Source: GCA-002701945 sp964442015
Lineage (GTDB): Bacteria > Fidelibacterota > Marinisomatia > Marinisomatales > TCS55
Assembly (NCBI GenBank): GCA_964442015.1
Contig: CAYTYA010000001.1
Location: 6,372-70,371, forward strand
Direction of reading: 5' to 3'
Length of the DNA stretch: 64,000 nt
The translations under genes were made by a program, and so were the position numbers. The notes under the pieces are model-generated. The model was not told the origin of the DNA. It worked only from the letters and a program-made list of their open reading frames with translations, and did no database searches. Of the stretch, positions 1 through 9,386 are shown piece after piece (the first letter of the stretch is position 1; each line of letters opens with the position of its first letter).

Positions 1-639
1 AACTATCTTGCCAGTTTGCATTACCAATATTCTATCATTTGCCTGTTCAACCTCAGGCAAATATTGACTTACATAAATAATTGTTTTCTCTCCTGCTAAG
101 CCACGAAGAAGACTCCACGTTTTTCTAGTGGAAGGAGCATCCATAAAAGATGTTGGTTCATCTAAAATAAGTATAGATGGGTCATGAACAAGTTCACGTA
201 TAATCATTGCTTTTTTCTTATTACCCGGAGATACTAATCCTGCGGGTTTATGCAATAAATCTAATATTTCTAAATCTTCTGCATATTTATGAATTCTTTT
301 AGTTATTTGTTCTCTATCTATTCCATAGACATATCCGATAAATTGAATATTCTCTTCAATAGAAAGTTCAGGATCTAAATCCGAATTATGAGGAACATAC
401 CCAGTGTAATTTTGAGAATCCTTTCTTCTCTTTACAGAATCGATACCATGAATAAAAACATTTCCATAGTCCGGATTTTCAATTCCAGCCAATAGTTGTA
501 ATAGTGTAGACTTTCCAGCATCATTTTCTCCAATAATTGCAACCAATGATCCCCTTTCTACCCCAAAAGTTAATCCTGCAAGTATTGTCTTATCTCCTAC
601 AAGCTTACCTACTTTTTTTAATGTTATACTTGCTTCCAT
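1..639 (-). CDS. ABC transporter ATP-binding protein (3' end cut by window edge)
   Basis: Nucleotide-binding subunit of an ABC transporter, of the ABC-2 export / DrrA-GldA kind. The ATG lies at 639-637 and 213 codons are visible before the edge; the C-terminus is missing. Walker A reads GENDAGKST (about residues 38-46) and Walker B ILILDEPT. Other motifs are unusual: the Q-loop glutamine position reads PH in GYVPHNSD, the signature is VSPGN instead of LSGGQ, and the H-loop has Gln (VSQYLPEVE). Gln at the H-loop is also seen in DrrA-type ATPases, so this need not be an inactive subunit. The membrane partner should lie left of the window. Confident in family, not in substrate. Confidence 0.85.
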   Translation of the reverse strand, partial: MEASITLKKVGKLVGDKTILAGLTFGVERGSLVAIIGENDAGKSTLLQLLAGIENPDYGNVFIHGIDSVKRRKDSQNYTGYVPHNSDLDPELSIEENIQFIGYVYGIDREQITKRIHKYAEDLEILDLLHKPAGLVSPGNKKKAMIIRELVHDPSILILDEPTSFMDAPSTRKTWSLLRGLAGEKTIIYVSQYLPEVEQANDRILVMQTGKIV

Positions 640-664
640 CTAATGTTAAAAATTATTAGCGTTA

Positions 665-3385
665 TTAATGAGCATCAAACCAACTAATTCCTTTACCGCA
701 ATCTACTACCAAAGGTACTATTAGAGGCATGGCATTGACCATTTTATCTTTAACCATTTCTTCAAGCTTATCTATCTCATTAAGAGGTGCTTCAAATAAT
801 AGTTCATCGTGTATTTGTAATATCATGCGCGATTGATAATCTTCACTTTGCAAGGTTCTATTAATGTCTAACATTGCAAGCTTAATCATTTCCGCTGCGG
901 TTCCTTGAATAGGCATATTAATAGCCATTCTCTTTGCCGCTTCTCTTTGCATATGATTTTCACTATCTACATTCCAGATATTCCTTCTGCGTCCTAGTAC
1001 AGTTTCCACAAATTTTTGTTTTTCAGCATCTTGAATAGTTTTATCCATATAATCTCTAATTCCAATATATCTATCGAAATATGTATCTATAATCACCTGG
1101 GCTTCACTTCTAGGTATCCCTAACTCTTGGCTTAATCTGAAAGGACCAGCACCATACATAATACCAAAATTGACAACTTTTGCAGTTCGCCTCATATCAG
1201 GTAGAACATCATCAATTTTAACCCCATATACGTCACTTGCGGTTCTTGTATGAATATCTTCATTATTATTAAAAGATTCTATAAGAGTTGAATCTTTACT
1301 TAAATGAGCCATGATACGTAGTTCTATTTGAGAATAATCAGCAGAAAATATTAACCAATCCTTCTTTTGAGCTTTAAACGCCTTACGAATTTCTCTACCC
1401 TCTTCAGTTCGAATTGGTATATTCTGAAAATTAGGAGTACTACTTGATAAGCGACCAGTAGACGCTATTGTTTGAGAAAAAGTTGTATGGATCCTACCTG
1501 TGCTTTTATTAATTAAAGGAGGAAAACTGTCAACATAGGTATTCTTTAATTTTGCTAATTTTCTATACTCTAATATTAAATTAGGCAACGGATGCTCATT
1601 TCGAAGTGCTTCTAATACAGGTTCAGCTGTAGATCTTTGTTTAACTTTTGTTAGGCTTAAATCATCAAATAAAATTTTTGCTAATTGTTGAGTTGAATTA
1701 ATATTGAATTCTGTTCCAGCCTCATTAATTATATCTGTAGATAAATTTTCAACCTTTTTACTTAAATCTATCGACATTTCTTCTAACATTTCTTTATCTA
1801 CAAATGCACCTTCATATTCCATATTCAATAGGACATTGATAAGGGGTAATTCAATTTTATTATAAAAATGATCCAAACCCGCATTCTTAAGTTCTTTCAA
1901 AAAAATATTTGTAAGCTTTAGAGCAATATCTGCATCTTCACAAGCATAATATCCTGCTTGATCTAACTCCACTTCTGCCATAGATATCTGATTTTTTCCT
2001 TTTCCAATAAGATCTTCAATGGGGATCATTCTGTAATTGAGATATTCAATACTCAGATTATCTAATTTATAAGAACGCGCCTCAGGCTTTAGCAAATGTG
2101 CTGCTAACATACTATCACATATCAATCCTTTAACATTTATACCATACCGTTTATAAATCAACATATCAAACTTTACATTTTGACCTGTTTTCAAAATATC
2201 CTCATCTTCCATTATTGGACGAATGATGTCAATTACTGTTAACATATCATCATTACCAAATAGATTAGTTGATTTATTTTTGAATTCTATAGGAATATAT
2301 ACTCCCGTATCCTCTTTCATAGAAAAACTTATGCCAACAATATGATTTTGCATTGCATTTAGACCATCTGTTTCAATATCAAAGGACAGAATCATCTTTT
2401 GTTTAACCGATTTAACAAACTTTTTCAATTCATCTAAAGATTGAATGATTATATAATCTTTTTTTGATTCTTTAATAGGATCATCTAATGATTTAGATGA
2501 TCCTGGTAATTGATTTATGAGTGCATGAAACTCATATTCTGTTAATAAAGACTCTAATGAACTCTTACTAAATTCTATATTCTCAAAATCCTTTATATTA
2601 TAATCTATAGGAACGTCTGTTACGATCGTAACAAGATCTTTACTAAGTATAGCATTTTCTTTCCCTTCTAACAAACCATTGCGAACTCTTTTATTAGTAA
2701 CAATTTCTGCATTATTAAGAGCCTCTTCCAAAGTATCGTATTCATTAATAAGCTTCATTGCAGATTTTGGACCAACTCCTGATACACCCGGAATATTGTC
2801 AGAAGAGTCACCCATTAGACCAAACAGATCTATAATTTTTTCAGGAGGCACTCCCCACCGTTCCTTGACCCCATCTTTATTATAAATTTTATCCGGTTTA
2901 TTTTTTGTTCCCGGAGCATATAGAAAGACATTATCATTAATAAGCTGCATAAAATCTTTATCTCCACTAACGATGAATACTTCAAAATCATTTTTTGTAC
3001 CATCAACAGCTAATGTTCCAATAATATCATCAGCCTCATAACCTTTTTTAGATAAGTTGGGTATTTGCAAAGCATCAATTAATTTCCATAAATGTGGTAA
3101 TTGTACTTGTAGCTCTTCAGGCATTGGGTCTCTATTTGCTTTATAATCAGGATATTTTTTATGCCGAAATGTTTTTTCTTTCCTGTCAAATATTGTTGCT
3201 ATGTAATCTGGGTTTTCTTTATTCAGAATTCTAAATAATTGATTTAAAAATCCAAAAAGTGCGCTTGTTGGTAAACCATAAGATGTAATTAATGGATTTC
3301 TTATCATTGCGAAATGAGCTCTATACAACATCGCATAACCATCAATTAGAAACATACGTTTTTTATTGTGTTTCTTTGCGCTCAT
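665..3385 (-). CDS. polA: DNA polymerase I
   Basis: Replication and repair polymerase that removes RNA primers and fills gaps. At 906 residues it has the usual three-domain length. The N-terminal 5'-nuclease (about 1-290) shows LIDG, GYEADDIIGTLA and GDSSDNIPGVSGVGP. The 3'-5' proofreading domain keeps its acidic DIETDGL motif near residue 337, unlike many bacterial Pol I proteins that have lost it. The polymerase domain has motif A DYSQIELR (about 680), motif B RRTAKVVNFGIMYG and motif C QIHDELLFE (about 857). It starts at 3385, just before divergent arfB, with a 121-base shared upstream region. The alternative Met11 (MFLIDGYA) would also give a complete nuclease domain. Confidence 0.98.
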   Translation of the reverse strand: MSAKKHNKKRMFLIDGYAMLYRAHFAMIRNPLITSYGLPTSALFGFLNQLFRILNKENPDYIATIFDRKEKTFRHKKYPDYKANRDPMPEELQVQLPHLWKLIDALQIPNLSKKGYEADDIIGTLAVDGTKNDFEVFIVSGDKDFMQLINDNVFLYAPGTKNKPDKIYNKDGVKERWGVPPEKIIDLFGLMGDSSDNIPGVSGVGPKSAMKLINEYDTLEEALNNAEIVTNKRVRNGLLEGKENAILSKDLVTIVTDVPIDYNIKDFENIEFSKSSLESLLTEYEFHALINQLPGSSKSLDDPIKESKKDYIIIQSLDELKKFVKSVKQKMILSFDIETDGLNAMQNHIVGISFSMKEDTGVYIPIEFKNKSTNLFGNDDMLTVIDIIRPIMEDEDILKTGQNVKFDMLIYKRYGINVKGLICDSMLAAHLLKPEARSYKLDNLSIEYLNYRMIPIEDLIGKGKNQISMAEVELDQAGYYACEDADIALKLTNIFLKELKNAGLDHFYNKIELPLINVLLNMEYEGAFVDKEMLEEMSIDLSKKVENLSTDIINEAGTEFNINSTQQLAKILFDDLSLTKVKQRSTAEPVLEALRNEHPLPNLILEYRKLAKLKNTYVDSFPPLINKSTGRIHTTFSQTIASTGRLSSSTPNFQNIPIRTEEGREIRKAFKAQKKDWLIFSADYSQIELRIMAHLSKDSTLIESFNNNEDIHTRTASDVYGVKIDDVLPDMRRTAKVVNFGIMYGAGPFRLSQELGIPRSEAQVIIDTYFDRYIGIRDYMDKTIQDAEKQKFVETVLGRRRNIWNVDSENHMQREAAKRMAINMPIQGTAAEMIKLAMLDINRTLQSEDYQSRMILQIHDELLFEAPLNEIDKLEEMVKDKMVNAMPLIVPLVVDCGKGISWFDAH

Positions 3386-3506
3386 AGGACAATGAAGTTA
3401 CCATTATGTCTAAGCAAGCTCAACTGACAAATTGCACTATATGAGTGTGTTTGATATTCTTCTAGCTAAATAGTAATATTCTACTAATAATAATTAATAA
3501 ATCTGT

Positions 3507-3932
3507 ATGATAAAGATTTCAAATAATATTTTTATAAAAAGAACAGATATAAAAGAGACATTTATTAGGTCTTCAGGACCAGGGGGACAGCATGTTAATA
3601 AAGTTTCAACTGCTGTACAACTTCGTTTTAATGTTATAAAGTCTATAAATATTTCAGATAATATGCTTAAAAGATTGAAAATAATAGCTGGATCAAAATT
3701 AAAAGAAAATGGAGAATTGATTATTGAATCTAGTAAACATAAGTCTCAGGCCCTGAACCGCAAAGATGCCTTAGATAAATTGGTTATTCTACTAAAAAAG
3801 GCATCTAAAAAACCAAAATATCGACAATCGACTTCTCCTAGTAAAAGCAGTATTGAAAAAAGATTAAAAAATAAACGTATTCAAAGCTTAAAGAAAAAAA
3901 ACCGTCGAAAAATTGATCCTTCTAGTGAATAA
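3507..3932 (+). CDS. arfB: ArfB/YaeJ-like peptidyl-tRNA hydrolase (ribosome rescue)
   Basis: Short release-factor homologue of 141 residues that frees stalled ribosomes by hydrolysing peptidyl-tRNA. The catalytic GGQ lies in SSGPGGQHVNKVSTAVQLRF at about residues 22-41. There is no codon-recognition domain. The C-terminus (about 105-141) is strongly Lys/Arg rich; in ArfB this tail enters the empty mRNA channel. Length and layout match ArfB, not RF1/RF2. It stands alone between divergent polA and the convergent TonB receptor, whose 3' end is 11 bases away with no obvious terminator between them. Confidence 0.92.
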   Translation: MIKISNNIFIKRTDIKETFIRSSGPGGQHVNKVSTAVQLRFNVIKSINISDNMLKRLKIIAGSKLKENGELIIESSKHKSQALNRKDALDKLVILLKKASKKPKYRQSTSPSKSSIEKRLKNKRIQSLKKKNRRKIDPSSE

Positions 3933-3943
3933 TTAATTTATTA

Positions 3944-6268
3944 CTAAAACTTATAATCTATAGTTAAGCCTAATTGTCTGGGATCTCCAAAGCTCAACCA
4001 AAGTTCATCATTATATTCAGGGGGAATTAAACCAAAGTAAAAACCCCGGACTGCATAACGTTTATCAAAAATATTGCGAGCCCACAACTTTACATCAAAT
4101 TTTCTTATTGATTTTCCAAACGTTATATTAGTTAAAGAGTATGGTTCTGATTTATTATTATGACTATCAGAAAAATAGTATTCACTTTTATAAGTAGTAT
4201 TCATAACAATATTATAATCTAACATTGAGAAATTTAAATCCCATGACCCCATAAATCTAGGCGCCATAGACGCTTCTCTATCCCCGCCATAATCTTGGCC
4301 ATTTAATGTTTTGTAGGAAAATTTATCTACCCAAGTATCTAATACTCCAATATTGATATCAAATGATAAAGACTTAAATATATTTTGTGAATGATCAAAC
4401 TCAATACCGCTATTTTTTCCCGAACCTGAGTTTCCAATATAATAAAGGAAACTATTTGGATTGCCTTCATCCTGTTGGCTTGACACTGAAACTTGTTGAT
4501 TTATCCTATTACTAAAAAAAAGTGTTATATTTGTTTTATTAGTATTTGTCTTCCGCTTTAATCCAAATTCAAGACTCTGAATAAATTCAGGTTCATAAGG
4601 CCGACTTGAATCAGATAAATAAGGCTGTTGGTTTATGCCTCCCGATTTATACCCTTGAGAAAATGAACTATAATAACTAGTAAAAATATTTTTATGATAT
4701 GTAAAAGCACCTCGATATCCAATCATTCTATTCTTATCATTAAATTGAACTATATCTAAAAATACTTTTTCCCAATTTTCATTAAATCCCTGTGAGGTTC
4801 CTTTATAATAAAATTGACTCTGCTCTATTCTAATATTAGCCTTAAAATTCAAATAAGATGAAAAATTAAATCTAAATTGTGAGTATGCAGCTATTGTTTT
4901 AATATGGAAATTACTTGTTGCATCCGTTGCGGCTCCATCAAACAACCACCCTATTGCTTTATCTTTTTCATTCAAATCTTTAAAATAGAATCCAAGCAGA
5001 ATCGGGCCAAATGAAGATCGTAATTCATGAGTAATATTTGAACGACTTTTATTATTCTGATCAAAATATTTATACAAATAATAGCTATCTGGAAATGACT
5101 CAGGGTTCCAATCGTGATTTGTTGCCCAATAAAGACTATCCCCCCAATCACTATCATAAGAATGTTCTAATTCAGTTTTAGTAAATGAAGTAATAAAAGT
5201 AAGATTATAATTACCATTAAAATTAGTACGAAGTGAATATCCATAAGATGTTTGACTATCTATACCTCTATCATCACTGTACGTTTTAAAATCACTATTA
5301 TTATTTGGCGCCCAAGCGTCGTATCCATTATCCAATTCCGAGTAAATAAAAGTTGCTAGAAAATTCATTTTTTTATTTGAATTAAATTTCAATTTCAATC
5401 TAGAGAAAATTTCTTCTCTCTTATTAGTATTAGATATATTTCGAGATAAATTTTCCCTAAATCCATCAATGTAATTATAACTGCCAGAAGCCCTTATATT
5501 CAAACCATCAATAGCTTTGAAATTAAAATAATTATTTATACCAAGATGATTATCTGATCCTTTGCTTGCAGATATCCCAATTTCAGATTTTCCTATTGGG
5601 TCATTAGACTTAAGTGAAATTAATCCTGCTAAAGAATTGGCACCATAAACAGATGATTGTGGACCTCTAAAAATCTCTATCTGATTCAAGTCAAATAAAT
5701 TCCCAATCATACCTAAACCACTAAAATCCATATCATCCATTACGAAGCCCACTGAAAAATTAGGTGGTCCTTCACCAAAATAATGACTCCGTTCTCCAAT
5801 GCCTCTAATTTGAAAATATCTGGGTCGACTAGTACCTCCCGCCCAATTTAAATTTGGAATTTGTTCTATTAATATTTGAAAATTATTGGCTCCAGAAGTA
5901 CGAATATGATCATCTGTAAATATATGTATACTTGATACTGCATTTGTAATGGACTCATCCGACAGTCCTGCTCTTACAATTATTTGGTCCGATTCAATAA
6001 CTGTTGGGATTAGTTTTACTGATATATTTTGCTTTGCCGAAAGCAAGGTTACTTGATAAGCTATATGCGAAAATTCTAACTCTGTACCTAATGAAACATC
6101 AATAAAAAATGTGCCCTTTGCATTAGTAATAGCCCCTACTTCCCCATCTGTTATATTAACATTTTCTATAGGTTTACCACTATTTGAATCTATTACTATA
6201 CCCGAAATCTGAGCAAATATAGTTGATGTAAAAAAGATTAGATCAAGAGTAATTGTTTTCCAGTGCAT
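3944..6268 (-). CDS. TPP-riboswitch-controlled TonB-dependent outer-membrane receptor
   Basis: Outer-membrane active transporter of 774 residues. A signal peptide ends near FAQ (about residue 19). A CarboxypepD_reg-like beta-sandwich follows (about 20-95, GIVIDSNSGKPIENVNI), then a plug domain (about 105-225, with IEIFRGPQSSVYGANSLAGLI) and a 22-strand-type barrel to the terminal aromatic residue (DYKF). The leader carries a TPP riboswitch, so the substrate is predicted to be thiamin or a precursor, as for the TPP-regulated receptors described in Bacteroidetes. That substrate is inference from regulation; the receptor sequence alone does not show it. No thiamin biosynthesis gene or inner-membrane thiamin permease is adjacent. 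The gene is monocistronic, with OPT divergent and arfB convergent. Confidence 0.93.
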   Translation of the reverse strand: MHWKTITLDLIFFTSTIFAQISGIVIDSNSGKPIENVNITDGEVGAITNAKGTFFIDVSLGTELEFSHIAYQVTLLSAKQNISVKLIPTVIESDQIIVRAGLSDESITNAVSSIHIFTDDHIRTSGANNFQILIEQIPNLNWAGGTSRPRYFQIRGIGERSHYFGEGPPNFSVGFVMDDMDFSGLGMIGNLFDLNQIEIFRGPQSSVYGANSLAGLISLKSNDPIGKSEIGISASKGSDNHLGINNYFNFKAIDGLNIRASGSYNYIDGFRENLSRNISNTNKREEIFSRLKLKFNSNKKMNFLATFIYSELDNGYDAWAPNNNSDFKTYSDDRGIDSQTSYGYSLRTNFNGNYNLTFITSFTKTELEHSYDSDWGDSLYWATNHDWNPESFPDSYYLYKYFDQNNKSRSNITHELRSSFGPILLGFYFKDLNEKDKAIGWLFDGAATDATSNFHIKTIAAYSQFRFNFSSYLNFKANIRIEQSQFYYKGTSQGFNENWEKVFLDIVQFNDKNRMIGYRGAFTYHKNIFTSYYSSFSQGYKSGGINQQPYLSDSSRPYEPEFIQSLEFGLKRKTNTNKTNITLFFSNRINQQVSVSSQQDEGNPNSFLYYIGNSGSGKNSGIEFDHSQNIFKSLSFDINIGVLDTWVDKFSYKTLNGQDYGGDREASMAPRFMGSWDLNFSMLDYNIVMNTTYKSEYYFSDSHNNKSEPYSLTNITFGKSIRKFDVKLWARNIFDKRYAVRGFYFGLIPPEYNDELWLSFGDPRQLGLTIDYKF

Positions 6269-6272
6269 AGAG

Positions 6273-6352
6273 TCTCCCTACGTTGGCATTATCCATATCA
6301 GGTTCAAAGGGTTTATTCTCAGCCATTAAATATTAATTAAATAGCACCCCTT
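6273..6352 (-). promoter_or_regulatory. TPP (thi-box) riboswitch
   Basis: Read on the minus strand, the leader holds the conserved TPP aptamer segments in order: GGGGTGC, then GGCTGAGA, then ACCCTTTGAACCTGAT, ATGGATAATGCCAACG and TAGGGA. Only a short AT-rich P3 loop separates the first two. The final GGGAGA lies 5-6 bases before the ATG of the TonB receptor, so the conserved 3' strand of the aptamer doubles as the ribosome binding site. That suggests control of translation initiation by ligand binding; no separate terminator hairpin fits between aptamer and start codon. The motif match is direct; the mechanism is inferred. Confidence 0.95.
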
Positions 6353-6465
6353 GTTATTGGAAATTTACATTCAAAGATATTTTGACCAAATAGGAAAGAA
6401 ATTATGAATCTTGCCAAGATTATAATATGTAGCTAGTTTCTAGTAAATAACTTTGAAATAGAAAT

Positions 6466-8313
6466 ATGAAAAATGAAATTACTTTAAAGGCAGTAGTGCT
6501 TGGGATAATATTATCTATGTTACTATCTGGAGCCATGGCATATCTAGGTTTATTTGCGGGAATGACTGTATCCGCATCAATCCCAGCTGCTGTACTATCA
6601 ATGGGGATACTTTCTCTATTTAAAAAATCAAATATATTAGAGAATAATTTAGTGCAAACAGCTGCTTCTGCAGGTGAATCTCTTGCTGCTGGTGTAATTT
6701 TTACTATCCCAGCTTTAATATTAATGGGATATTGGAATAGTTTTGATTATTTAGAAGTAGCAAAAATCTCAGCTATTGGTGGCATCATTGGAGTAATGTT
6801 TACTGTGCCTTTACGAAGAGCTTTTATTTTGGTTGCAAATCTTCAATATCCTGAAGGTATTGCAACAGCAGAAGTACTAAAAGCAGGCGATAAAGCTAGA
6901 AAAGCTTCTGATATTGATTCTAGAAATGGATTAAAAATGATCCTTATGTCTAGTTTAGCTGGTGGAATAATGAAATTATCAGAACTTGGTTTTTCTATGT
7001 GGAATGTTGTTCTAGAAAAAGCAATAAATTTTGGAAACGTAATATTTGGATTAGGTACAAATTTATCACCTGCTTTACTTTCTGTTGGGTTTATTGTAGG
7101 AAGGAATATTGGTATACTAGTCGTATGCGGCGGTCTTATTTCCTGGGGTATTGCTATACCTATATATTCTGCTATCAATGGGTTTGAAGGTGATCCGTTG
7201 AATGCAGCATATTCTATATGGAACTCTAAAATAAGATATTTGGGTGTTGGAGCTATGGTTATAGGTGGAATATGGTCACTGATTAAACTTTTTAACCCTC
7301 TTATTATTGGAATCAAAGATAGTTTAAAAGCTTTAAAAGAGGTAAAAACAACGACTCCAAATGAAGAGAAAGATATTCCTATTAATTATGTTGGAATAGT
7401 TTTACTTATTATGCTAATACCAGTTTTTCTTCTTTATTTAGATATAATTCAATCTATAGGCATAGCAATTATTCTAACATTTATATTGATGATTTTTGGT
7501 TTTTTATTTTCTGCTGTGGCAGCATATATGGCTGGTGTTGTAGGGTCATCAAACAATCCAATTTCAGGTGTTACAATAGCAACCATTTTATTTTCATCTC
7601 TTTTATTACTGTTCCTTTTAGGTTCTAATAATAATACTGGTCCTGCTGGAGCAATAATGATAGGAGCAATTGTATGTTGTGCTGCAGCAATTGGTGGAGA
7701 CAACTTACAAGATTTGAAAACTGGATATATAGTTGGAGCAACACCCTGGAAACAGCAAATCATGCAAATTGTTGGTGTCCTAAGTGCTGCTATCGTCCTT
7801 GGGCTTGTTTTGGATATTTTGCATACAGCATATACTATAGGATCGACCTCATTGTCAGCTCCGCAAGCTACACTAATGAAATCTGTTGCTGATGGTGTAT
7901 TTAATGGTAATCTTCCTTGGAATTTTGTTTATATAGGTGCTGCCATAGCTATTATCATTATTCTATTAGATATTAGGCAGGAAAAACGTGGTTCAGAATT
8001 TCGCATACCAGTATTAGCCGTTGCAGTTGGAATATATTTGCCAATTGAATTAACAGTGCCGATTTTTATTGGAGGGATGATTAATCATCTCGCTAAAAAG
8101 ACTGGAACTTCTACATCTTCTGAGGAAAATGGTCTACTTCTCGCTTCAGGGTTAATTACTGGAGAAACTTTAATGGCAATTTTTATTGCAATACCCATCT
8201 TTGTAACAGGAAGCAAAGATTGGTGGCCATCATTCCCTGGATATGATATCCTGGGAGTGTGTTCTTTTCTTGCTGTTATTTATTGGATTTACAATACAGC
8301 GATAAAGAAATGA
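6466..8313 (+). CDS. OPT family oligopeptide-type transporter
   Basis: Polytopic inner-membrane transporter of 615 residues with about 14-16 hydrophobic segments. It matches the bacterial oligopeptide transporter (OPT) family: N-terminal EITLKAVVLGIILSMLLSGA, NLVQTAASAGESLAAGVIFT (about 61-80), then RAFILVANLQYPEGIATAEVLKAG and GGDNLQDLKTGYIVGATPWKQQ in the second half. Family members move peptides or metal chelates; the substrate here cannot be read from sequence. Its stop codon overlaps the start of the deaminase gene (ATGA), so the two are translationally coupled. It lies divergent from the TPP-regulated receptor, with a 197-base intergenic region that holds the riboswitch. Confidence 0.93.
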   Translation: MKNEITLKAVVLGIILSMLLSGAMAYLGLFAGMTVSASIPAAVLSMGILSLFKKSNILENNLVQTAASAGESLAAGVIFTIPALILMGYWNSFDYLEVAKISAIGGIIGVMFTVPLRRAFILVANLQYPEGIATAEVLKAGDKARKASDIDSRNGLKMILMSSLAGGIMKLSELGFSMWNVVLEKAINFGNVIFGLGTNLSPALLSVGFIVGRNIGILVVCGGLISWGIAIPIYSAINGFEGDPLNAAYSIWNSKIRYLGVGAMVIGGIWSLIKLFNPLIIGIKDSLKALKEVKTTTPNEEKDIPINYVGIVLLIMLIPVFLLYLDIIQSIGIAIILTFILMIFGFLFSAVAAYMAGVVGSSNNPISGVTIATILFSSLLLLFLLGSNNNTGPAGAIMIGAIVCCAAAIGGDNLQDLKTGYIVGATPWKQQIMQIVGVLSAAIVLGLVLDILHTAYTIGSTSLSAPQATLMKSVADGVFNGNLPWNFVYIGAAIAIIIILLDIRQEKRGSEFRIPVLAVAVGIYLPIELTVPIFIGGMINHLAKKTGTSTSSEENGLLLASGLITGETLMAIFIAIPIFVTGSKDWWPSFPGYDILGVCSFLAVIYWIYNTAIKK

Positions 8314-9377
8314 AAATAAATGCATCGTTACTTCAAAGGCTTCCCAAAGTTGAACTTCATTGTCATCTTGATGGTTCATTAAGGATACCCACAATTATTG
8401 ATTTAGCAAATCAAGATAAAATTAATATTCCTACGTCGAATCCTGATCAATTATCCAAACTCTTAACTATTGGCAAAAAAAGGGGATCTTTAGAAGAATA
8501 TATTAAAAGGTTTGATATTACTTTAAGCGTAATGCAAACACCGCAAGCACTTGAAAGAACTTCTTATGAATTAATTGAAGATGTTTCAAAAGAAAATGTT
8601 CGGTATATAGAAGTTCGATATTCACCTATCTTACATACAGAAAAAGGAATGACAATTAGTGACTCTGTCGATGCTGTAAGAGCAGGGTTAAAACGTGGAG
8701 AAAAAGATTTTGGTGTCAAATCAGGTATCATAGTATGTGGCATCAGAAACATATCTTCAGAAGCATCATTAAAACTTGCAGACTTAACTGTTCGCTATAA
8801 AAATAAAGGTGTTGTTGGTTTTGACTTAGCAGGAGCTGAAGAAAATTATCCTGCAAAAGATCATAGAGAAGCTTTTTATATGATTTTGAATAATAATATA
8901 AATGCAACAATTCATGCTGGAGAGGCATTTGGACCCAGTTCTATTCATCAAGCAATCCACCACTGTGGAGCTCACCGAATTGGTCATGGAACAAGACTTA
9001 AGGAAGATAAAGATTTAATGAATTATGTAAATGACCATCGCATAACATTAGAAGTATGCTTGACATCTAATTGGCAAACACGCTCTATTAGATCGTTGAA
9101 GTTTCATCCATTAAAATTTTATTATGATCAAGGAATTAGAGTCACACTCAATACAGATAATCGATTAATGTCAGGGACTAACCTTACTAATGAATATTTA
9201 CTTGCTCATAAGTTATTTGGATTTAAGCTACATGACTTTAGAGAAATGATTATTATGGCTACAAAGAGTGCATTTATTCCTTATAATGAGCGAAAACAGA
9301 TCATAAGAGAAATTGCAAATGAATTAGAACAAGATTTTGGTTTGATGCCTGAATTTGTTAATAGGAAAACATTATAA
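8310..9377 (+). CDS. add: Adenosine deaminase family protein
   Basis: Zinc hydrolase of 355 residues that deaminates adenosine-type substrates. Metal ligands HCH lie at residues 17-19 in VELHCHLDGSLR. Next come the catalytic HAGEAFGP and HRIGHGTRL motifs, SNWQT, and the metal-binding Asp in TLNTDNRLMSGT. I chose the ATG at 8310 because it overlaps the OPT stop as ATGA and places the His pair at the usual distance from the N-terminus; an in-frame start at 8259 would add a non-homologous tail inside the OPT gene. The family also includes aminodeoxyfutalosine and N6-substituted-adenine deaminases, so the exact substrate is open. Confidence 0.9.
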   Translation: MKINASLLQRLPKVELHCHLDGSLRIPTIIDLANQDKINIPTSNPDQLSKLLTIGKKRGSLEEYIKRFDITLSVMQTPQALERTSYELIEDVSKENVRYIEVRYSPILHTEKGMTISDSVDAVRAGLKRGEKDFGVKSGIIVCGIRNISSEASLKLADLTVRYKNKGVVGFDLAGAEENYPAKDHREAFYMILNNNINATIHAGEAFGPSSIHQAIHHCGAHRIGHGTRLKEDKDLMNYVNDHRITLEVCLTSNWQTRSIRSLKFHPLKFYYDQGIRVTLNTDNRLMSGTNLTNEYLLAHKLFGFKLHDFREMIIMATKSAFIPYNERKQIIREIANELEQDFGLMPEFVNRKTL

Positions 9378-9386
9378 TTAACTTAT

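Noticed and set aside
6843..7316. 157-codon minus-strand frame inside the OPT gene
   Set aside because: Antisense shadow of a membrane protein gene with low-complexity composition; the plus frame has clear OPT motifs.
8259..8309. Upstream extension of the deaminase gene
   Set aside because: The extra residues lie inside the OPT gene and do not resemble the family; ATG 8310 gives a standard overlap.
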